64,000 bases of DNA from Amphibalanus amphitrite (Eukaryota > Arthropoda > Thecostraca > Balanomorpha > Balanidae), in NCBI RefSeq assembly GCF_019059575.1, contig NW_024881981.1, positions 248,001 to 312,000 on the forward strand, given 5' to 3'. The position numbers were made by a program, and so were the translations under genes. Below, piece after piece: positions 46,001-58,800 of the stretch; the first letter of the stretch is position 1; every line of letters starts with the position of its first letter. The notes under the pieces are model-generated. The model was not told the DNA's origin. It saw nothing but the letters and a program-made list of their open reading frames with translations, and ran no database searches.

Positions 46001-46848
46001 CCCGCTCCGGCGCCACTGCGCGTCCCTGCCCACCTCTTGTGGCCGCGCCGGTCGTTGGCCAGCCGGCCGGCCGGCTGTCGTTTACAGAGGCACACTACGG
46101 CCACTATGGTCACCACCAGGAGCAGTGTCACGGCGCAGGCGATGATGACGTACAACAGGTTGTCGCCGAGACCACCACCTTTGCGAGGGCGGCCAGAGGG
46201 GGGAGGGGGTCAGACGGATGGACGGACAGATTGACACCTCACAGTCGGATCGACGGTCAGCCGGCGGCGGTCAGACGGACAAGGTCAGACGGACGGGTCA
46301 GACGGACGGACGAACGGACGGACGAACGGACCGACGAACGTACGAACGGGAGCCACTTGGTCAGACGAACAATCAGACGGACGGACGGACGGACGGACGG
46401 TCAGCCGGCGGCGGACGGACGGACGGACGGACGGACGGGCGGACGGACGAACGGACGGAGACGGTCAAGCGACGGCGGTCAGACGGACGGATGGGCGGAC
46501 GGAAGATCAAAAGGAAAGGCAGACGCAAGGACGCACACCAGACGGTCAACTGAATGCGGTCAGATCAGACGGAGGGACGAAACCCGGTCGGACGGTCGGA
46601 CATTATATAGTTTGACGGACGCCAGACAGGCCCAACACAGCACGGCACCCGAAAATTCACGGCGTCTGCAGACTGCACATGAATGAAATATGAAAAAAAT
46701 GTGCGATATAGAGCAAAAGACATGAAGCAGTCGGGAAAAGGGCAAAACAGATGTCTGCAGCGTAACCAACATTTATGTGACAAAAAAAAACGGAAAACGG
46801 GGTTGAAATACTCACCAGCCTTTTGTCGCGTGAGGCTGTAGCCAGGGT
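43087..46848 (-). other. fra: fra exons 18-24: membrane helix and cytoplasmic P1-P3 motifs
   Basis: Exon 18 is an 11-codon juxtamembrane exon. Exon 19 holds the transmembrane helix (about residues 1045-1067, [20 protein letters not shown]). Exon 20 holds P1 ([13 protein letters not shown]). Exons 21-23 hold Pro-rich P2-type segments ([22 protein letters not shown]). Exon 24 holds P3 ([20 protein letters not shown]), the helix used for receptor multimerisation and FAK/myosin X contacts in the family. The small exons 18 and 22 are candidates for alternative splicing (inference). Confidence 0.9.
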
Positions 46849-49800
46849 CTACGAAAAGCAATACCAAGGCGGTCAACAAAGCAAGGCAACAAAGCACAGG
46901 CAAACGGGAATGTGTGTAAAACAAGCAAACAGAACGAACATAGATAGGCAGAGGAAAAATTAATGTATAATGAAACATTCACATAATCTAGTAAAACTGT
47001 GGAGGTTTGAAAAAGCACACAACAAAATAACTACATGCCGACACAAATGTTCAAAACAAATTCAATAACATAAAGACAAATACCATTCCATAGAAAGCCC
47101 AGCCTGCAAACATACGAAGAGAAGCTGCGACCACTGACCAGCCACGTGACTCCCGTCTCAGTACCTGAGCTGGTGAGCAGTTTCTCTGCGCGGGAGATGG
47201 GCCCGGTGCCGGCGCCGTTGCGGGCCTGGATGCGGAACCAGTAGTGGGTGGAGGGCGTCAGGCCGGTGATGGTGGTCGTCATCCGGTCACCAACCACTGG
47301 GTGCACCCGCCACTCGCGGTCCGGCAGCGAGCGGTCCGTCGTGTACAGGATCACGTAGCCTGCCGGCCGAACGGGGCGTCAAACACCGTCTGACCGAGTC
47401 ATAAAATACATAGACCTACCAATTTTTATTGAACGAGTTTACCAAATTTGGGGACTTACCCTTTGTATGACACTGGCTGGGTCAGAGTGTGTGCATGGAA
47501 CACTTGCAGTCCTAAGTCAAAGGTAAGAGGGGTTACTGACATTTGGATGCACTTTTAACCAGTCTTAGAGTCAAAAACATCAGTCATATATAAAGCTCGA
47601 AGTCCCGGTGAACAATATAATGAATGAATAAAAAATTAATAAAGCTTTAGCAAGCCTCAGCTGCCCTGCGCTGCTCTGCGCGGCCCGTACCGTCGATGGG
47701 CCCGTTGGGCGCGCGCGGCGGCTGCCAGCTCAGGTTGATGATGGCCGGGTTCTCCTCCGACTGCACGATGGTGAGGTCGCGCGGCGGGGACGACGGCGGC
47801 GCCTCCCGGGTGCGGTTCTCCACCACTAGCGACCAGTCCGACTCGCGGTGACCCTGCAGCAGAGGTGAGCCTCAGTTAGCGACACAGCACGCCGCATGGA
47901 TTGTTCCGTCATCACACTAAATGCATTCATATTTCATCCCAAGGCAAGCTCCTCAGGGCCGTGGTGCTCAGTGGTCAAATAAACTGCCTGAGGCTGTCTG
48001 ACAACCGCAACAGTCTACAAATTATTCCACAAGCTACAAATTAACGCTGAAAAAAAAATGAACAGCCTTGCCCCTTCTTTATGTCAGGGTGTCAGAACAT
48101 GCAACGACTTCCCTTTGCGGTATGTGAGTCAGAAAAAGTATATTCTCTACTTCACAGTAAGTGAGCCCAAATGTCAGCAGCTTCCATTCGCCGTCAGTCA
48201 GTCAGTCACACCCGCCTACCTTGACGGTCTGCACGGAGAACTCGTAGGTGGTGGCCGGCCGCAGTCCCTCCACTCGGCAGCTCAGTCCGGTAGCGTTCTG
48301 GTACCGGTACCGGTCCGGGTTGGCCTGGGTACTGTACCGCACCCGGTACTGACGGCCGTCCGCCGGCTCATCCTGCCAAAGGCGCGGGACGGACCGTCGA
48401 GTTAGAATCGATCCCGACACAACAAGTGGTTTCAAATGAGATAATTATTGTATTGTATTGTATTTACATCTGGGGGGCATCCACAGGTAGTTGTGGCTAT
48501 TACGCTCCCGCGTCATATGAGAATGGAACAAAAAGACATCACACTCAACATATCACACAAAACTCACCAAAACGCATGGCTATGCATGAATAGATTTCAG
48601 CTGACATACATGCAACCCATATGCATAAGCCTAAATCAGTGTTGAAAGCGACGTTTGAGCGATGATTTGAACTTGTTTGTTGACATGTCCGGAAAATCAC
48701 TGGGCAGAGCGTTGTACTGCATGGCTGCACGGTAGCTGAACCTTCGACGCCCCGCCTCTGTGTGGATGCCAGGTAGCCACAGCCTGCTATCCCGTCTAGT
48801 CGCTCGCTCGCGCATCTCCTCATTTCGGCGAAACATAGCGGCAATGTCAGCTGGCTCGCCCGTTCGGATAACCTTGTGCAGTAGCACCAGCGTATCGTAC
48901 GACGATAGGTCACCAGCCGAGAGCCACCCCAGCGCGTCCCTTACATCAGCCACGTGGTCATATTTGCGACGGCCAGACACAACCCTTGCGGCAAAATTAA
49001 TGACCTTATCAAGTCGTGCGAGGTTCCCTTTCGAGCAGTTCCCGTAAACGGGCAGGCAGTACCGCACATGTGAGAGAACAAGGGCAGTCACAAGCGTCAC
49101 AATCGTTTCCTCTGGTATGTAGTGGCGCACCTGGCTCAATCCTATCAGCGCTCCGAAACATTTACCAACAATGGCAGCAACATGGTCATCCCAGGTGAGG
49201 TAAGAATCGAAGGTCACGCCCAGATTCTTGACCTTTTGACACGGTTTCAAGACGGCGTCTCTAAATCTTACATTTATGTCAGGCAGGTTGCGCATGCTCT
49301 GCCGGCTGCCAAACGCAATCAATTCAGTCTTGGTGGCATTGACTTTCAACCCATTGGCCGCAAACCAGTCACTGAGGGCTGCCAGGGTCGTCTCCATTCT
49401 AGTCACTGTGTCGCTCATCGCTGTCCTACGGCCACTGACGAGCACCTGCGTATCGTCAGCGTACTGAACGATACGCGCATCAAGGGCATGCAGGCTCATG
49501 TCGTTCGCAAAGCAAGTGAACAACAAAGGCCCGAGGGCCGAGCCTTGGAACACACCAACATGGTTTGGCAGTGACTTGGAGAGTACGCGGTGACCCCTAC
49601 CATCACTGATGCATACACTCTGTGTGTGGCCCTCAAGATATGAGCGGAACCATCCAGCGTCAATCCCAAGTAGTTGGAGCTTGTCAAGTAATTTAGAATG
49701 GTTGATGATATCAAAGCATTTACTTAGGTCAATGAGACACAGGAGAGAAATTTCGCTGTTGTCCATGGCTGAGAGTATACTATCGGAGACGTTAATAAGA

Positions 49801-52800
49801 GCGGAAGCAGTCGAATGGTTGGGCCGAAATCCATGTTGACTGTCCGAGAGAAGAAAGTTGCTAGAGAGGTAATAATGGAGCTGACGCTGGACGATCCGCT
49901 CAGTGATCTTGGCGATGACGGGCACAAGCGATATCGGCCTATAATTGGCCGGCAAAGTCGGGTCACCTGACTTGAAAATGGGTCGCACCACAGAATGCTT
50001 CCAAGAGCCAGGGAAGTCGTTTCGGGTCAGACAGTTGTTAATAACATGTTGTAAGATCGGACCAATCACATCAAAACACAGCTTAACTATCTTGATCGAC
50101 ACCCCGTCGAGTCCACACGCAGAGGTGCCTCGCATGGAGAACACCACCCTGCGCAGCATATCGATGTCCACAGGCCGGACTGTGAACCCGCACGAGCCCA
50201 CACGCGGCAGCCGGCACGGTACTACGCGGTCACCGTCTCGCTCCCGCACCACCCGCGGCCCGACCTGGACAAAGTACGAGTTCATCTCGTCTGCCCCAAC
50301 AGACGGGAGCACTGCCTGTGATTTCTTGCCAGCGACCACTGACCGTAGGTTGCGCCACGTAGAGCGGGGGCCTTGTTCCCTGATCTTGTTGTTGATGTGC
50401 TCTCGACTGTCACGGCGGATTGACGCCTTGACTTGCCGATTCACCTCGCGGTAGAGCTCGGTGTCGCCGTCACGCAGCGCACGCCGCCGAGTAGCCATGA
50501 GCTGCTTCGTGTCATCAGACACTGGCGGCGCGGTCGGGTTGTGGATCTTGACCCTTTTCATCGGTGCGTGACTGTCAAGCACTGGTGTAAATGCGTCCAG
50601 GAAATGTTGCCACTGTTCGGCTGTGCTGTCGGTCTGGTACACAGGGGACCAATCAGCGGCCGACAAGTCACAGCAGAAGGCGAGCTCATCGATACGCTGT
50701 ATCCCGCGGCACTCGACGGTAACCGGCTTCCTGTCAGGACGCGGTAACGCTAACTCGGCTCTCACGAACGAGTGAGGGCTAAAGTGGCAGGTGCGCGTGC
50801 CGGCCCGCGAGACAATCTCCCTGCTGCTCACCAGAATAACATCGAGCAGAGAACCAGACGAATAAGTAGGGCAATCAATCACCTGGGACAAATGAAAATC
50901 CGACATAAATTCACTCAGTCGCCGGCCCGGTGGTTCAGCGGCGGGGGATAGCATGTCACAGTTCAGGTCTCCGGTGACGATGACTGGCAGTCCGGGGTGA
51001 CTGAGCACAGCGGCCTGGTACTGTCGCTCCAAGTCACTAAAGTCCGCCTCGAGCGCGGCCACCGTACGCCGCGGCGGCCGGTAGATGGCGGCCAGAATGA
51101 ACCGGCGCCCGCTGCCCGTCACCACAACAGCCCACAGCGACTCAAGCTTGCTGTTGTCACCGGGGCTCGGCTGGGGGAGCTCGCGGTAGCTCATAGTCTC
51201 ACTGGTGACTATTGCTACGCCACCGTAGCCGGACCCGTCCGGTCGATCGCGCCGGTGAATGACGAAGCCGGGTAGGTTAATAAGCCGGTTCGGAGTGTTG
51301 GGTCGCATCCATGTTTCCGTCAAAACAATGACATCGTATCTATTTCGTGCCAGCTCCTGTCGCAGTTCCAGCACCTTCGGTTTCAGTGACTGCACGTTGA
51401 GCCCCGCCAGCATGAGGCCCGAGCGCCGGTCCGCCGGCCGCCAGGCGCCACCCCTGGAGCCCCGCTGACGGTGGTGAGACCGCCGACCGCGGTGTGTCCG
51501 CCGACCGGACGGAGGGGAGCTGCCCGGAGCCGGAGCGGCCAGACCTGTCAGGCCGGCGTCCGCGCCCGAGGAGCTGACAGCTCGGAGCCGAGGCGGGTCA
51601 GTACGTGTGCCGGATAACGGCCGGCGCACCTGTCCCGCGCCACCGTGGCTGGACGTGCAGGGTCTCGGAGGGACACCACCAGCGTCGGCCGACTCCGTCC
51701 CTCTCTCATGCCCCGCGGCAAATGTGGCCGGTGAGCGAGGGAGCCGCGGTGTCCCGGGGACGGGGCCGGCGCCGGGCAGCAGCGCCGTCACTGTCACGGC
51801 GAGTCGGTGACGGGCCGCGCCACACAACAGGCTCCAGGTCCCGTGACGTGACGCTCACGAAGATACGGACGATGGCGAGTAAGACCAGGTATCTGGCAAG
51901 GTCTCGATGAATGCCAGGAATTAGCTGTAGGTTTGCGCAACATGCCATAGGAAGATTCTTAAACTATTATTTTCTTAACAAAATTACAAGAAGAAAACAA
52001 ACGCAATCCGTTCGTACACTCCTTAATTAACATATGCATAGGTACTACTGACCGTGTAAGAAAGAAAGCATGCAGACAAACGCACATATTCGCATTACGC
52101 GCACACACGATTCTAGCCCCAACGTATAGTAACTAACTGAAGCACGTGTTACCGCGCGGATGGACGTCTCGGCACGAACCTGTGACGGCAGCGAACGGTC
52201 GGTGAACTCGAGCGAGGCAGTCGAGTCGGTGACCTCTGTCACCTTCAGGCCGGTCGGTATGACCAGCGGCCGGGCGTCGGCCGGACGATCGCGCGTCCAC
52301 AGCGTCTCGTAAATGGGCAGACCCGGTCCGGCCGCGTTCACCGCGCGCAGCGATACCACGTACTCGTTGTGTGGCTCTATTGATGCAGGGCAGAGAGGAG
52401 ACGGTTAGTGAGCGCGACATCAACGTGATTTAAACAGCACCGTGGCCCTGACTGGTCAGCCATGATCTGAACACGGCGCAGCAATGATACGACCCTGACT
52501 GATTGTTGGACACCGTAACATGGCTAAAAAAAAAAAAACAAGTGATGACGTCCTGGCTCGCTACCGACCTCAAAGCCTAAGGGCGTGGCTGGCTGACACG
52601 TTTCCAAGCCCAAACGGACAAGGACCCGGTGGCCTGGCTTACAATTGATCCAGTGACCTGGCTGTCCGATCCTAATTGACAAGACCCAAGTGACCCGGTC
52701 CTAACTGACAAGTGACCAGGTCATCGGCGACCCGACCTCAGTCACCCAGTGATCCGAAGACCGGCGGCCTACTCACCGAGTCCGTCGATGACGTAGAAGC

Positions 52801-55800
52801 GCTGCCGCTCGGCGTCGATCAGCTCCGTGTAGGTGTCGGGCACACCGCGGCCCCAGCCGATCTTGTAGCCGCGCACACGGATGTTGTCGTTGAGCGGCGG
52901 CGACCAGAGCACGGTGATGGTGGTCTCCGTGGGACGGGCTGGAGGCGGGCGCAGGCACGGTCACAGTCACGGAAATGGTGACGGCCTCACCAAACAATCG
53001 AGCCCAGAGGCAGAGACCCACATACACGATCATCCCGTGAACATCCCGAAGCAGTAATTTGCGAGGTAAACATACTATAATATCGAATATCCAAAAAATG
53101 TCAACAGCCGCCTTCCGAGACGGTGTTTAAATCGTGACCATAAACGTCTGTATAACGGTAAAGGATTTTCACATAGATCGACGCAATAACGTGCGAGAAT
53201 CATGTCCATCGGGGGACCACGCCTGGACCACGACGTCTGCCTGACAGTGTGTGTAGATGCGCCCCTACCTCTGAGGCTCGCCGGCTGGTCGGGTACGGTC
53301 GTCTCCACCTGCAGTCGGTGGAAGGTCTGCGCCGCGTGCCAGCGCGTGTACGGGCCCGTGCCGTTCACTGTCAGCGCGGCCATCTTCACCAGGTACTCGG
53401 CATCCTTCTTCAGGCCGGTGAGTGTGTGGGTGCGTCGACTGGCGTCCGTGACGACCGTCTGCGCCCGCTGGCCGCCGCCGCCCGACTGCAGCTTGTAGCG
53501 GATCTTGTAGCCGGTGATGTGACCGTTCCGCTGCTCAGGGGGCGGCGGCTGCCAGTGCAGCACCACGCTCTGCCAGACACAGAGAGTCGGTTTAAAGTTA
53601 GCTGAGGTTATGCCAGAAAACAAAGGTCTGATAAAGTTTTTAGCTCGGTACGGATGCGCTGACCTTTGACTATGGACAGTTGAGTTACACGTCAGATACA
53701 AATACAACTCTTTTTATGGCAGGACGCATTATACCGCAACTCCCTTAGTTTGTCAATTTTCATTACCTACATCGGTTTACCTCCGTATCGGTAGCATACA
53801 AGCTAAGTGTTATAGTGTCGGCAGCATCAAGTGGCCCCCACCCCGGCGCTGCCAGGTGTCGCCGTACGTACCGTATCGCTGTCCGTCTGGACGGTGACGT
53901 TCTGCGGAGTCTCGGAGGGCACGTCGCTCCAGGTCGTAGCGCTCTGCTCGGCGGAGCTCGGGCCGACGCCGGCCGGGCCCAGGGCAGCCACGCGGGCTCG
54001 GTAGACGGTAAACTTGCGCAGCTCACCCACCAGTAGCTCCGTGGCCGTGGTGTTGAAGGTTCGCGTCCCATCGCCGCCAGACTGTTGGTACGACGGGGAA
54101 CGAAGTAACGGGTCACAGACAGATCCTCACCGATAGGCCCACATTATAATGCATGTCTAAAAAAAAAAATCATACGACAGGCCGGGATGTAGCCAATTGT
54201 GGCCATGTTCATCAGCGATACCTGCCTATAACGCACGACAATGGGTCTTAAGTGGCACAGCACACTTTTCGATCCGTGTACTATGTCCTTCAGAGTCTGC
54301 AGAACTCGTTTCAGCGGTCACTACAGAGCTAGGTATCGTCGCAAAGGCAAAAGTGAAAAAGTTAGGAGTGTCTGTCCATGTAACGTCACCCAGCCCACTA
54401 ACCTGGGTCAAGTAGAGGGTGTATCCGTCGGGCGGCGGCTCGACAGGCTCCCAGCGCGCCAGCAGCCGGGTGGCTCCGACGGCGGTCAGCCGGAGTCGGC
54501 CGGGCGCCGCCGGCACCGTCCGCTCGGGCCGCGTGCGCAGCAGCAGCGGCGGCGACGGCCGGCCGCCGGCGGCGCCCAGCAGCGCGCGTACGCTCAGCTC
54601 GTACTCGGTGTCCGGCTGGAGGCCGTGCAGCTGCACACTGGGCGCCGACGAGCCGGCGGACGTGTTCTGGACTCGCTCCCTGCCGGACAGAGACAAACGG
54701 TGGGGTCAATCGGAGGTGCGTTGGTTTGTAGAGAATGTAGACATTTTCTCTTTCATTCAGCTCAATTAAGTTAGTTAAATTGAGCTAATTTAATTTGAGC
54801 TAATTTAACATAGCCAACTTAACTCAATTAGAGCGAAATGCTGACTCAGTTCACATCCCCACCATTGCCGAAACACATAAGAAAACCACAGGCCTCTTGA
54901 AGATCGAGGGCTGACGATGTCAGCTGACCGTTCCGGCCAAAGAACAAACGCCATCATGTTCCGGCGAGTCACCAGTCCCACCCACGCCGCTCACCTGTCC
55001 GAGCCCTGTTCGCGGTAGACCACCGAGTAGCCGGTGACGGCGCCAGAGCTGCTCAGTGGCTCCCGCCAGACCAGCGTCATCTCCCGGGAGCCCACCGAAC
55101 TGGCGTTGAAGCCGCGAGGAGCAGAGGCTGCTGTGCCGTCGGAGTCGTCTCCGGGCGCGGCCGCTCCCGCACCGCCGCCGTTCAGGGTACGGCCGTCGGA
55201 GTCTGCAGCGTCAGAGCCGGCGTCAGGTGTGGGGAGGCGAGGGATGGAGACACACTTCAGCGATATGGAATGGTCACGTATGTTCAGCTAGAAACACAGT
55301 CACACACATTGCCGCTCTTCGTCCAAGTTGAAAAAAGCTCCTCCCAAAATACCATGAATGTTCGATCATTTGGGCAGTTGCAAAAATCTGACCGGTTTCA
55401 CAACAAAACGGATAAAGTGAAATCAAGAGAATATGATCTATAGATCACCCAAATATTTAATGCTCAGACGTCCTTCATCAAAATGAGCAGTACAATATTG
55501 CAGCGCAGTCTCAGTCGACGTCTTACCCATGTCCCTAACGGACAGCCGCGCCGCCGTCTGGATGTTACCGGCGTCGTTGGACGCGAAACACTGGTAGATA
55601 CCGGCGTCACGCGGCACCAAGCCGAGAATTCGCAGTCGCCGGCCACCGTCCGCCAACTGAGGGACGAACATAAATGGCGTGAGATTGTGGCTTAGATTAC
55701 ACGCATAGCGAGTCCAACATGGGTGACAGAACTATGACAGAACTAGAACGCTGACCAACATGGTCAGCGCTGGCAGCTTAAAATACAGGAGGCTTAAACG

Positions 55801-58800
55801 AACTGTTTACCCCCACCACAGCTGAAGACACAGTCTGCTCACCTGGAAGTAGTTTGAGTTATGCAGTCGCTCGCCGTCCTTAGTCCAGGTGATGGTCGGT
55901 GTCGGCGAACCGCGCGCCTCGCAGGTCAGCTCCACGTCCTCCTTTTCGGCGGCTGATGTCGGACTGGGCCGCACCACGAACTCTGGCGGAGCTGGAGACG
56001 CGAAACGATCACTAGCGTCACTTACAGTCGCACGATGACCTCCGGAGGGACTAGGCGAGTTACAGAGGAGCTTACATAATACAAAGTAAAGGAGCCTTAC
56101 AATACACACATATCACTATTAGAGCATCCATATTCACTCATCAGTCATCAGATGTAACACAAACAGTCCTACTGGTCTAATAATACACATCTTCAGTTAC
56201 TGTCGTTAGCCCATTACCGGCACAGCCTTTCAGACGGTCCAGCTCCGATCACCAACCTTTGACGATGAGCCGCGCGCTGGCATCATCGGAGTCCGCAGAG
56301 TTGTAGATCCGACACTGGTAGGATCCAGAGTCCTCCTCTCGTACATCGACGATCTGAAGGCTGCTGACTCCGACGCGGAAAAAGCGCCGGTCCAGGTACC
56401 TGCCGCCGGTCACAGGCGCGTCAGCCGAGACGATTGAGGCTTGGGAACGGACAGACAGCACGGCAGAACGAACAGGGGTTGGCAGATACGCGAAACAATC
56501 GCTTAAAGGGACACTCCCACCTTAACATTAGTTTTGAGTTGAGATAGCCAAATTGGTGGCCATGGCCTGCAAATACCGGTTTGGGCACTCACAACATCGA
56601 AAAATGCTTTAATTCGAAGATATGGAATTTCAAACTTGCAGTTTTCGGATTCTAAGGGGCTAATGCATTGGAATGCCCCCTTAGAATTTGTGACGTCAGC
56701 GGAGATCTAACGATTTTTAAATCTTAGATTAAAACCATCGTTAACACGTGGTGGTATACGCTGCTTTGCGCGCAACGTCTGCCGCACTTTAAAGGAAAAG
56801 GGCCACCTTTAACATGGGGATTGAAACTGAGATAGCCATCTTGTAGCCCGTGTCCGAAAACCTATCTGTCTACATCCTTACGGCCGATTTCGGCCTCCAT
56901 TCGTAGTTATCGGCAATTTTAAAAGAAAATACGCCAGGAATGCGTTCTTATCCCAGGAATGCGTTCTTATCCGACAATACAGCCACCCGCGGCGAGGCTT
57001 TGGTTTTTTACCAATCAGCTCCAACCAGCTCAGCTTTAACCAATCAGCTTATCTGACACAATCCGACGAGTCTGTCTGCTGCACGCTGATTGGCTTGAGT
57101 GTGACGTCATCGCTATGCCATCATACAGTAGGTGCCGTAGAGAGTATCAACATAGTACTAATATGTTAAATAGTTTTAAATACTTTTTCGCGAATTGTGC
57201 ACTTCTGGCACCAGTTTTAAAAAGAAAATGAAAAATAATAATGTCAAAATGAAAAACAACGATATCTTCATATTTCACGAAGGTGGCCCTTTTCCTTTAA
57301 CCCGGCAGTTGCTGGGGTATTTCGCCACCCACCGTTTGCTGGGGGGGGGGGGGGCGTTAAACGCCCCCAGCCGATAACTCGAGAACCAATAGGCGCAGCG
57401 AAACGCACGAGGCGGCAAACGAAAGAGCGCGACGAGACGCTTCAGATGAGTACTTTAAAGTTGAATTTTGAGGTCACAGGTCGGGTCAAGGTCAGGTCAA
57501 ACACCTGAAATCGGGCTTTCAGTAGCATGGACTTCAGGACTTCGCAATGGGCGCCTTTCGCAATGAACTCTGTCAAAACGGTGCACAATCCATCTTATAA
57601 GGCCTACAAGAGTGTCAGCTCCATGTAGGGGTCAGTCAAGCATAGGTCAGGGTCAAGGTCAGGTCAACCGGGTAGGCACATATACCCGAAAATCAAAACT
57701 GATATTCGCAGCCTGTGACACATGTTTTATAGGTAATTTGGGGCGTAGAACACGATGGTGACATTCATTTTATCATATGTGTACGTGTTTGGCTCAAAAA
57801 GTTCAATTTAATAAATTCATGTATCATGGTCGTGAAGTAGTCACGAAAAATTGCCAAGATTCAGTTTAAGATTATGGAAAATGCGGAACGATAATCAATA
57901 ATCGAAGATAGCCATTTGATTGATCATGGTATTGGCAGTCTAATGGCGTTTACGGCATGTCTGTATGTCTATTCTGTGATTTTATATGATTTTTTGAACA
58001 TATGCCGTTTTTGGTCGAAAACTCAGAAATCATGACGTCACTAAAATCTCGATATCTCAAAAATTTTCCGACCGATTTTTTTGAAACTTTGTCACAATAA
58101 ACTTCAATCAATTCCCTACAGGTACCCAAAATTTGGCGCGCCTGCGGCGCGCCGTTTTTATGCTATGGCACGGCGAAAAAAGTGGGGGCGTTTAACGCCC
58201 TCCCCCAGCAACTCGCGGGTTAAGGCTGCCAAATTATTGCTTCCAAATAAAGTCGCTAGTAACAGGGGAGATCCCAAAAAGTAAACAAAAGTAAAAGCCT
58301 AATATCTTGAAATCCAGTAAATATTTTTCGGTGAAATTTGGTAGATATTCGTTTTCGCTCTTTCTGAACCAAGGGACATCACTTTCATGCCAATTCATTA
58401 ACTTTTTTGAAGGTGGGAGGGTCCCTTTAACTCTCTTGGAATGGTAACACACTTATTGTCGTGGAAACTAGCACATGATGACTTATTTTACCTGGTTGAA
58501 GGACATCATACAAAAATAATAAACAACTCATATTAGTAAACACAGACATTTGGACGCAGACACATATATTGAAAGCACACGAGTTACGAACCCCAAGGAT
58601 ATGTGGAAGCCGTGCGTCAGTCAGCTGACCAACAGCAGGCTCATCTCATTGACAGAGTGACGGCCAGGCGCACTTACGACATGTTGATGGTGTTGCCGTC
58701 CTTGAGCCAGGTGACCTGTGGCCGCGGGTTGCCGTTGGCGGCGCACTCCAGCGTCACATTATCGCCTCGGAGGGCCTCGGTGTCGGCCGGACGGGCGACA

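Larger units (their letters stand above)
47165..55202 (-). other. fra: fra exons 9-17: six fibronectin III domains
   Basis: The modules run from about residue 404 to 1025. Typical FNIII landmarks repeat: a Trp on strand B (LVWREP, LARWEP, LHWQPP, VLWSPP, LSWQPP), GY or YTL turns, and L-x-P-x-T-x-Y on strand F ([33 protein letters not shown]). In vertebrate DCC and neogenin netrin binds FN4-FN6, encoded here mainly by exons 12-17. The 3.8-kb intron 14, which interrupts FN5, holds a non-LTR retrotransposon. Confidence 0.9.
56503..58430. mobile_element. Outer TTAA-flanked MITE, interrupted by two further MITEs
   Basis: The ends are TTAAAGGGACACTCCCACCTT (56503) and the near-complement AAGGTGGGAGGGTCCCTTTAA (ending 58430), each with terminal TTAA. 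Removing the two inner elements leaves about 490 bases of its own sequence. It lies in fra intron 5; its left end is about 104 bases from the exon 6 acceptor. Confidence 0.8.

Noticed and set aside
45793-46686. 297-codon plus-strand frame rich in Arg, Thr, Asp and Gly
   Set aside because: It is a translation of the (GGAC)n array and of the complement of frazzled exon 19; not a gene.
54241-54774. 177-codon plus-strand frame rich in Arg/Gly
   Set aside because: Antisense to frazzled exon 10 (FNIII repeats).
56400-56461. Longer version of frazzled exon 6 starting after cccaag at 56439
   Set aside because: It needs the other incoming phase and hits a stop when joined to exon 5. The internal acceptor at 56400 keeps frame and gives a normal Ig length.
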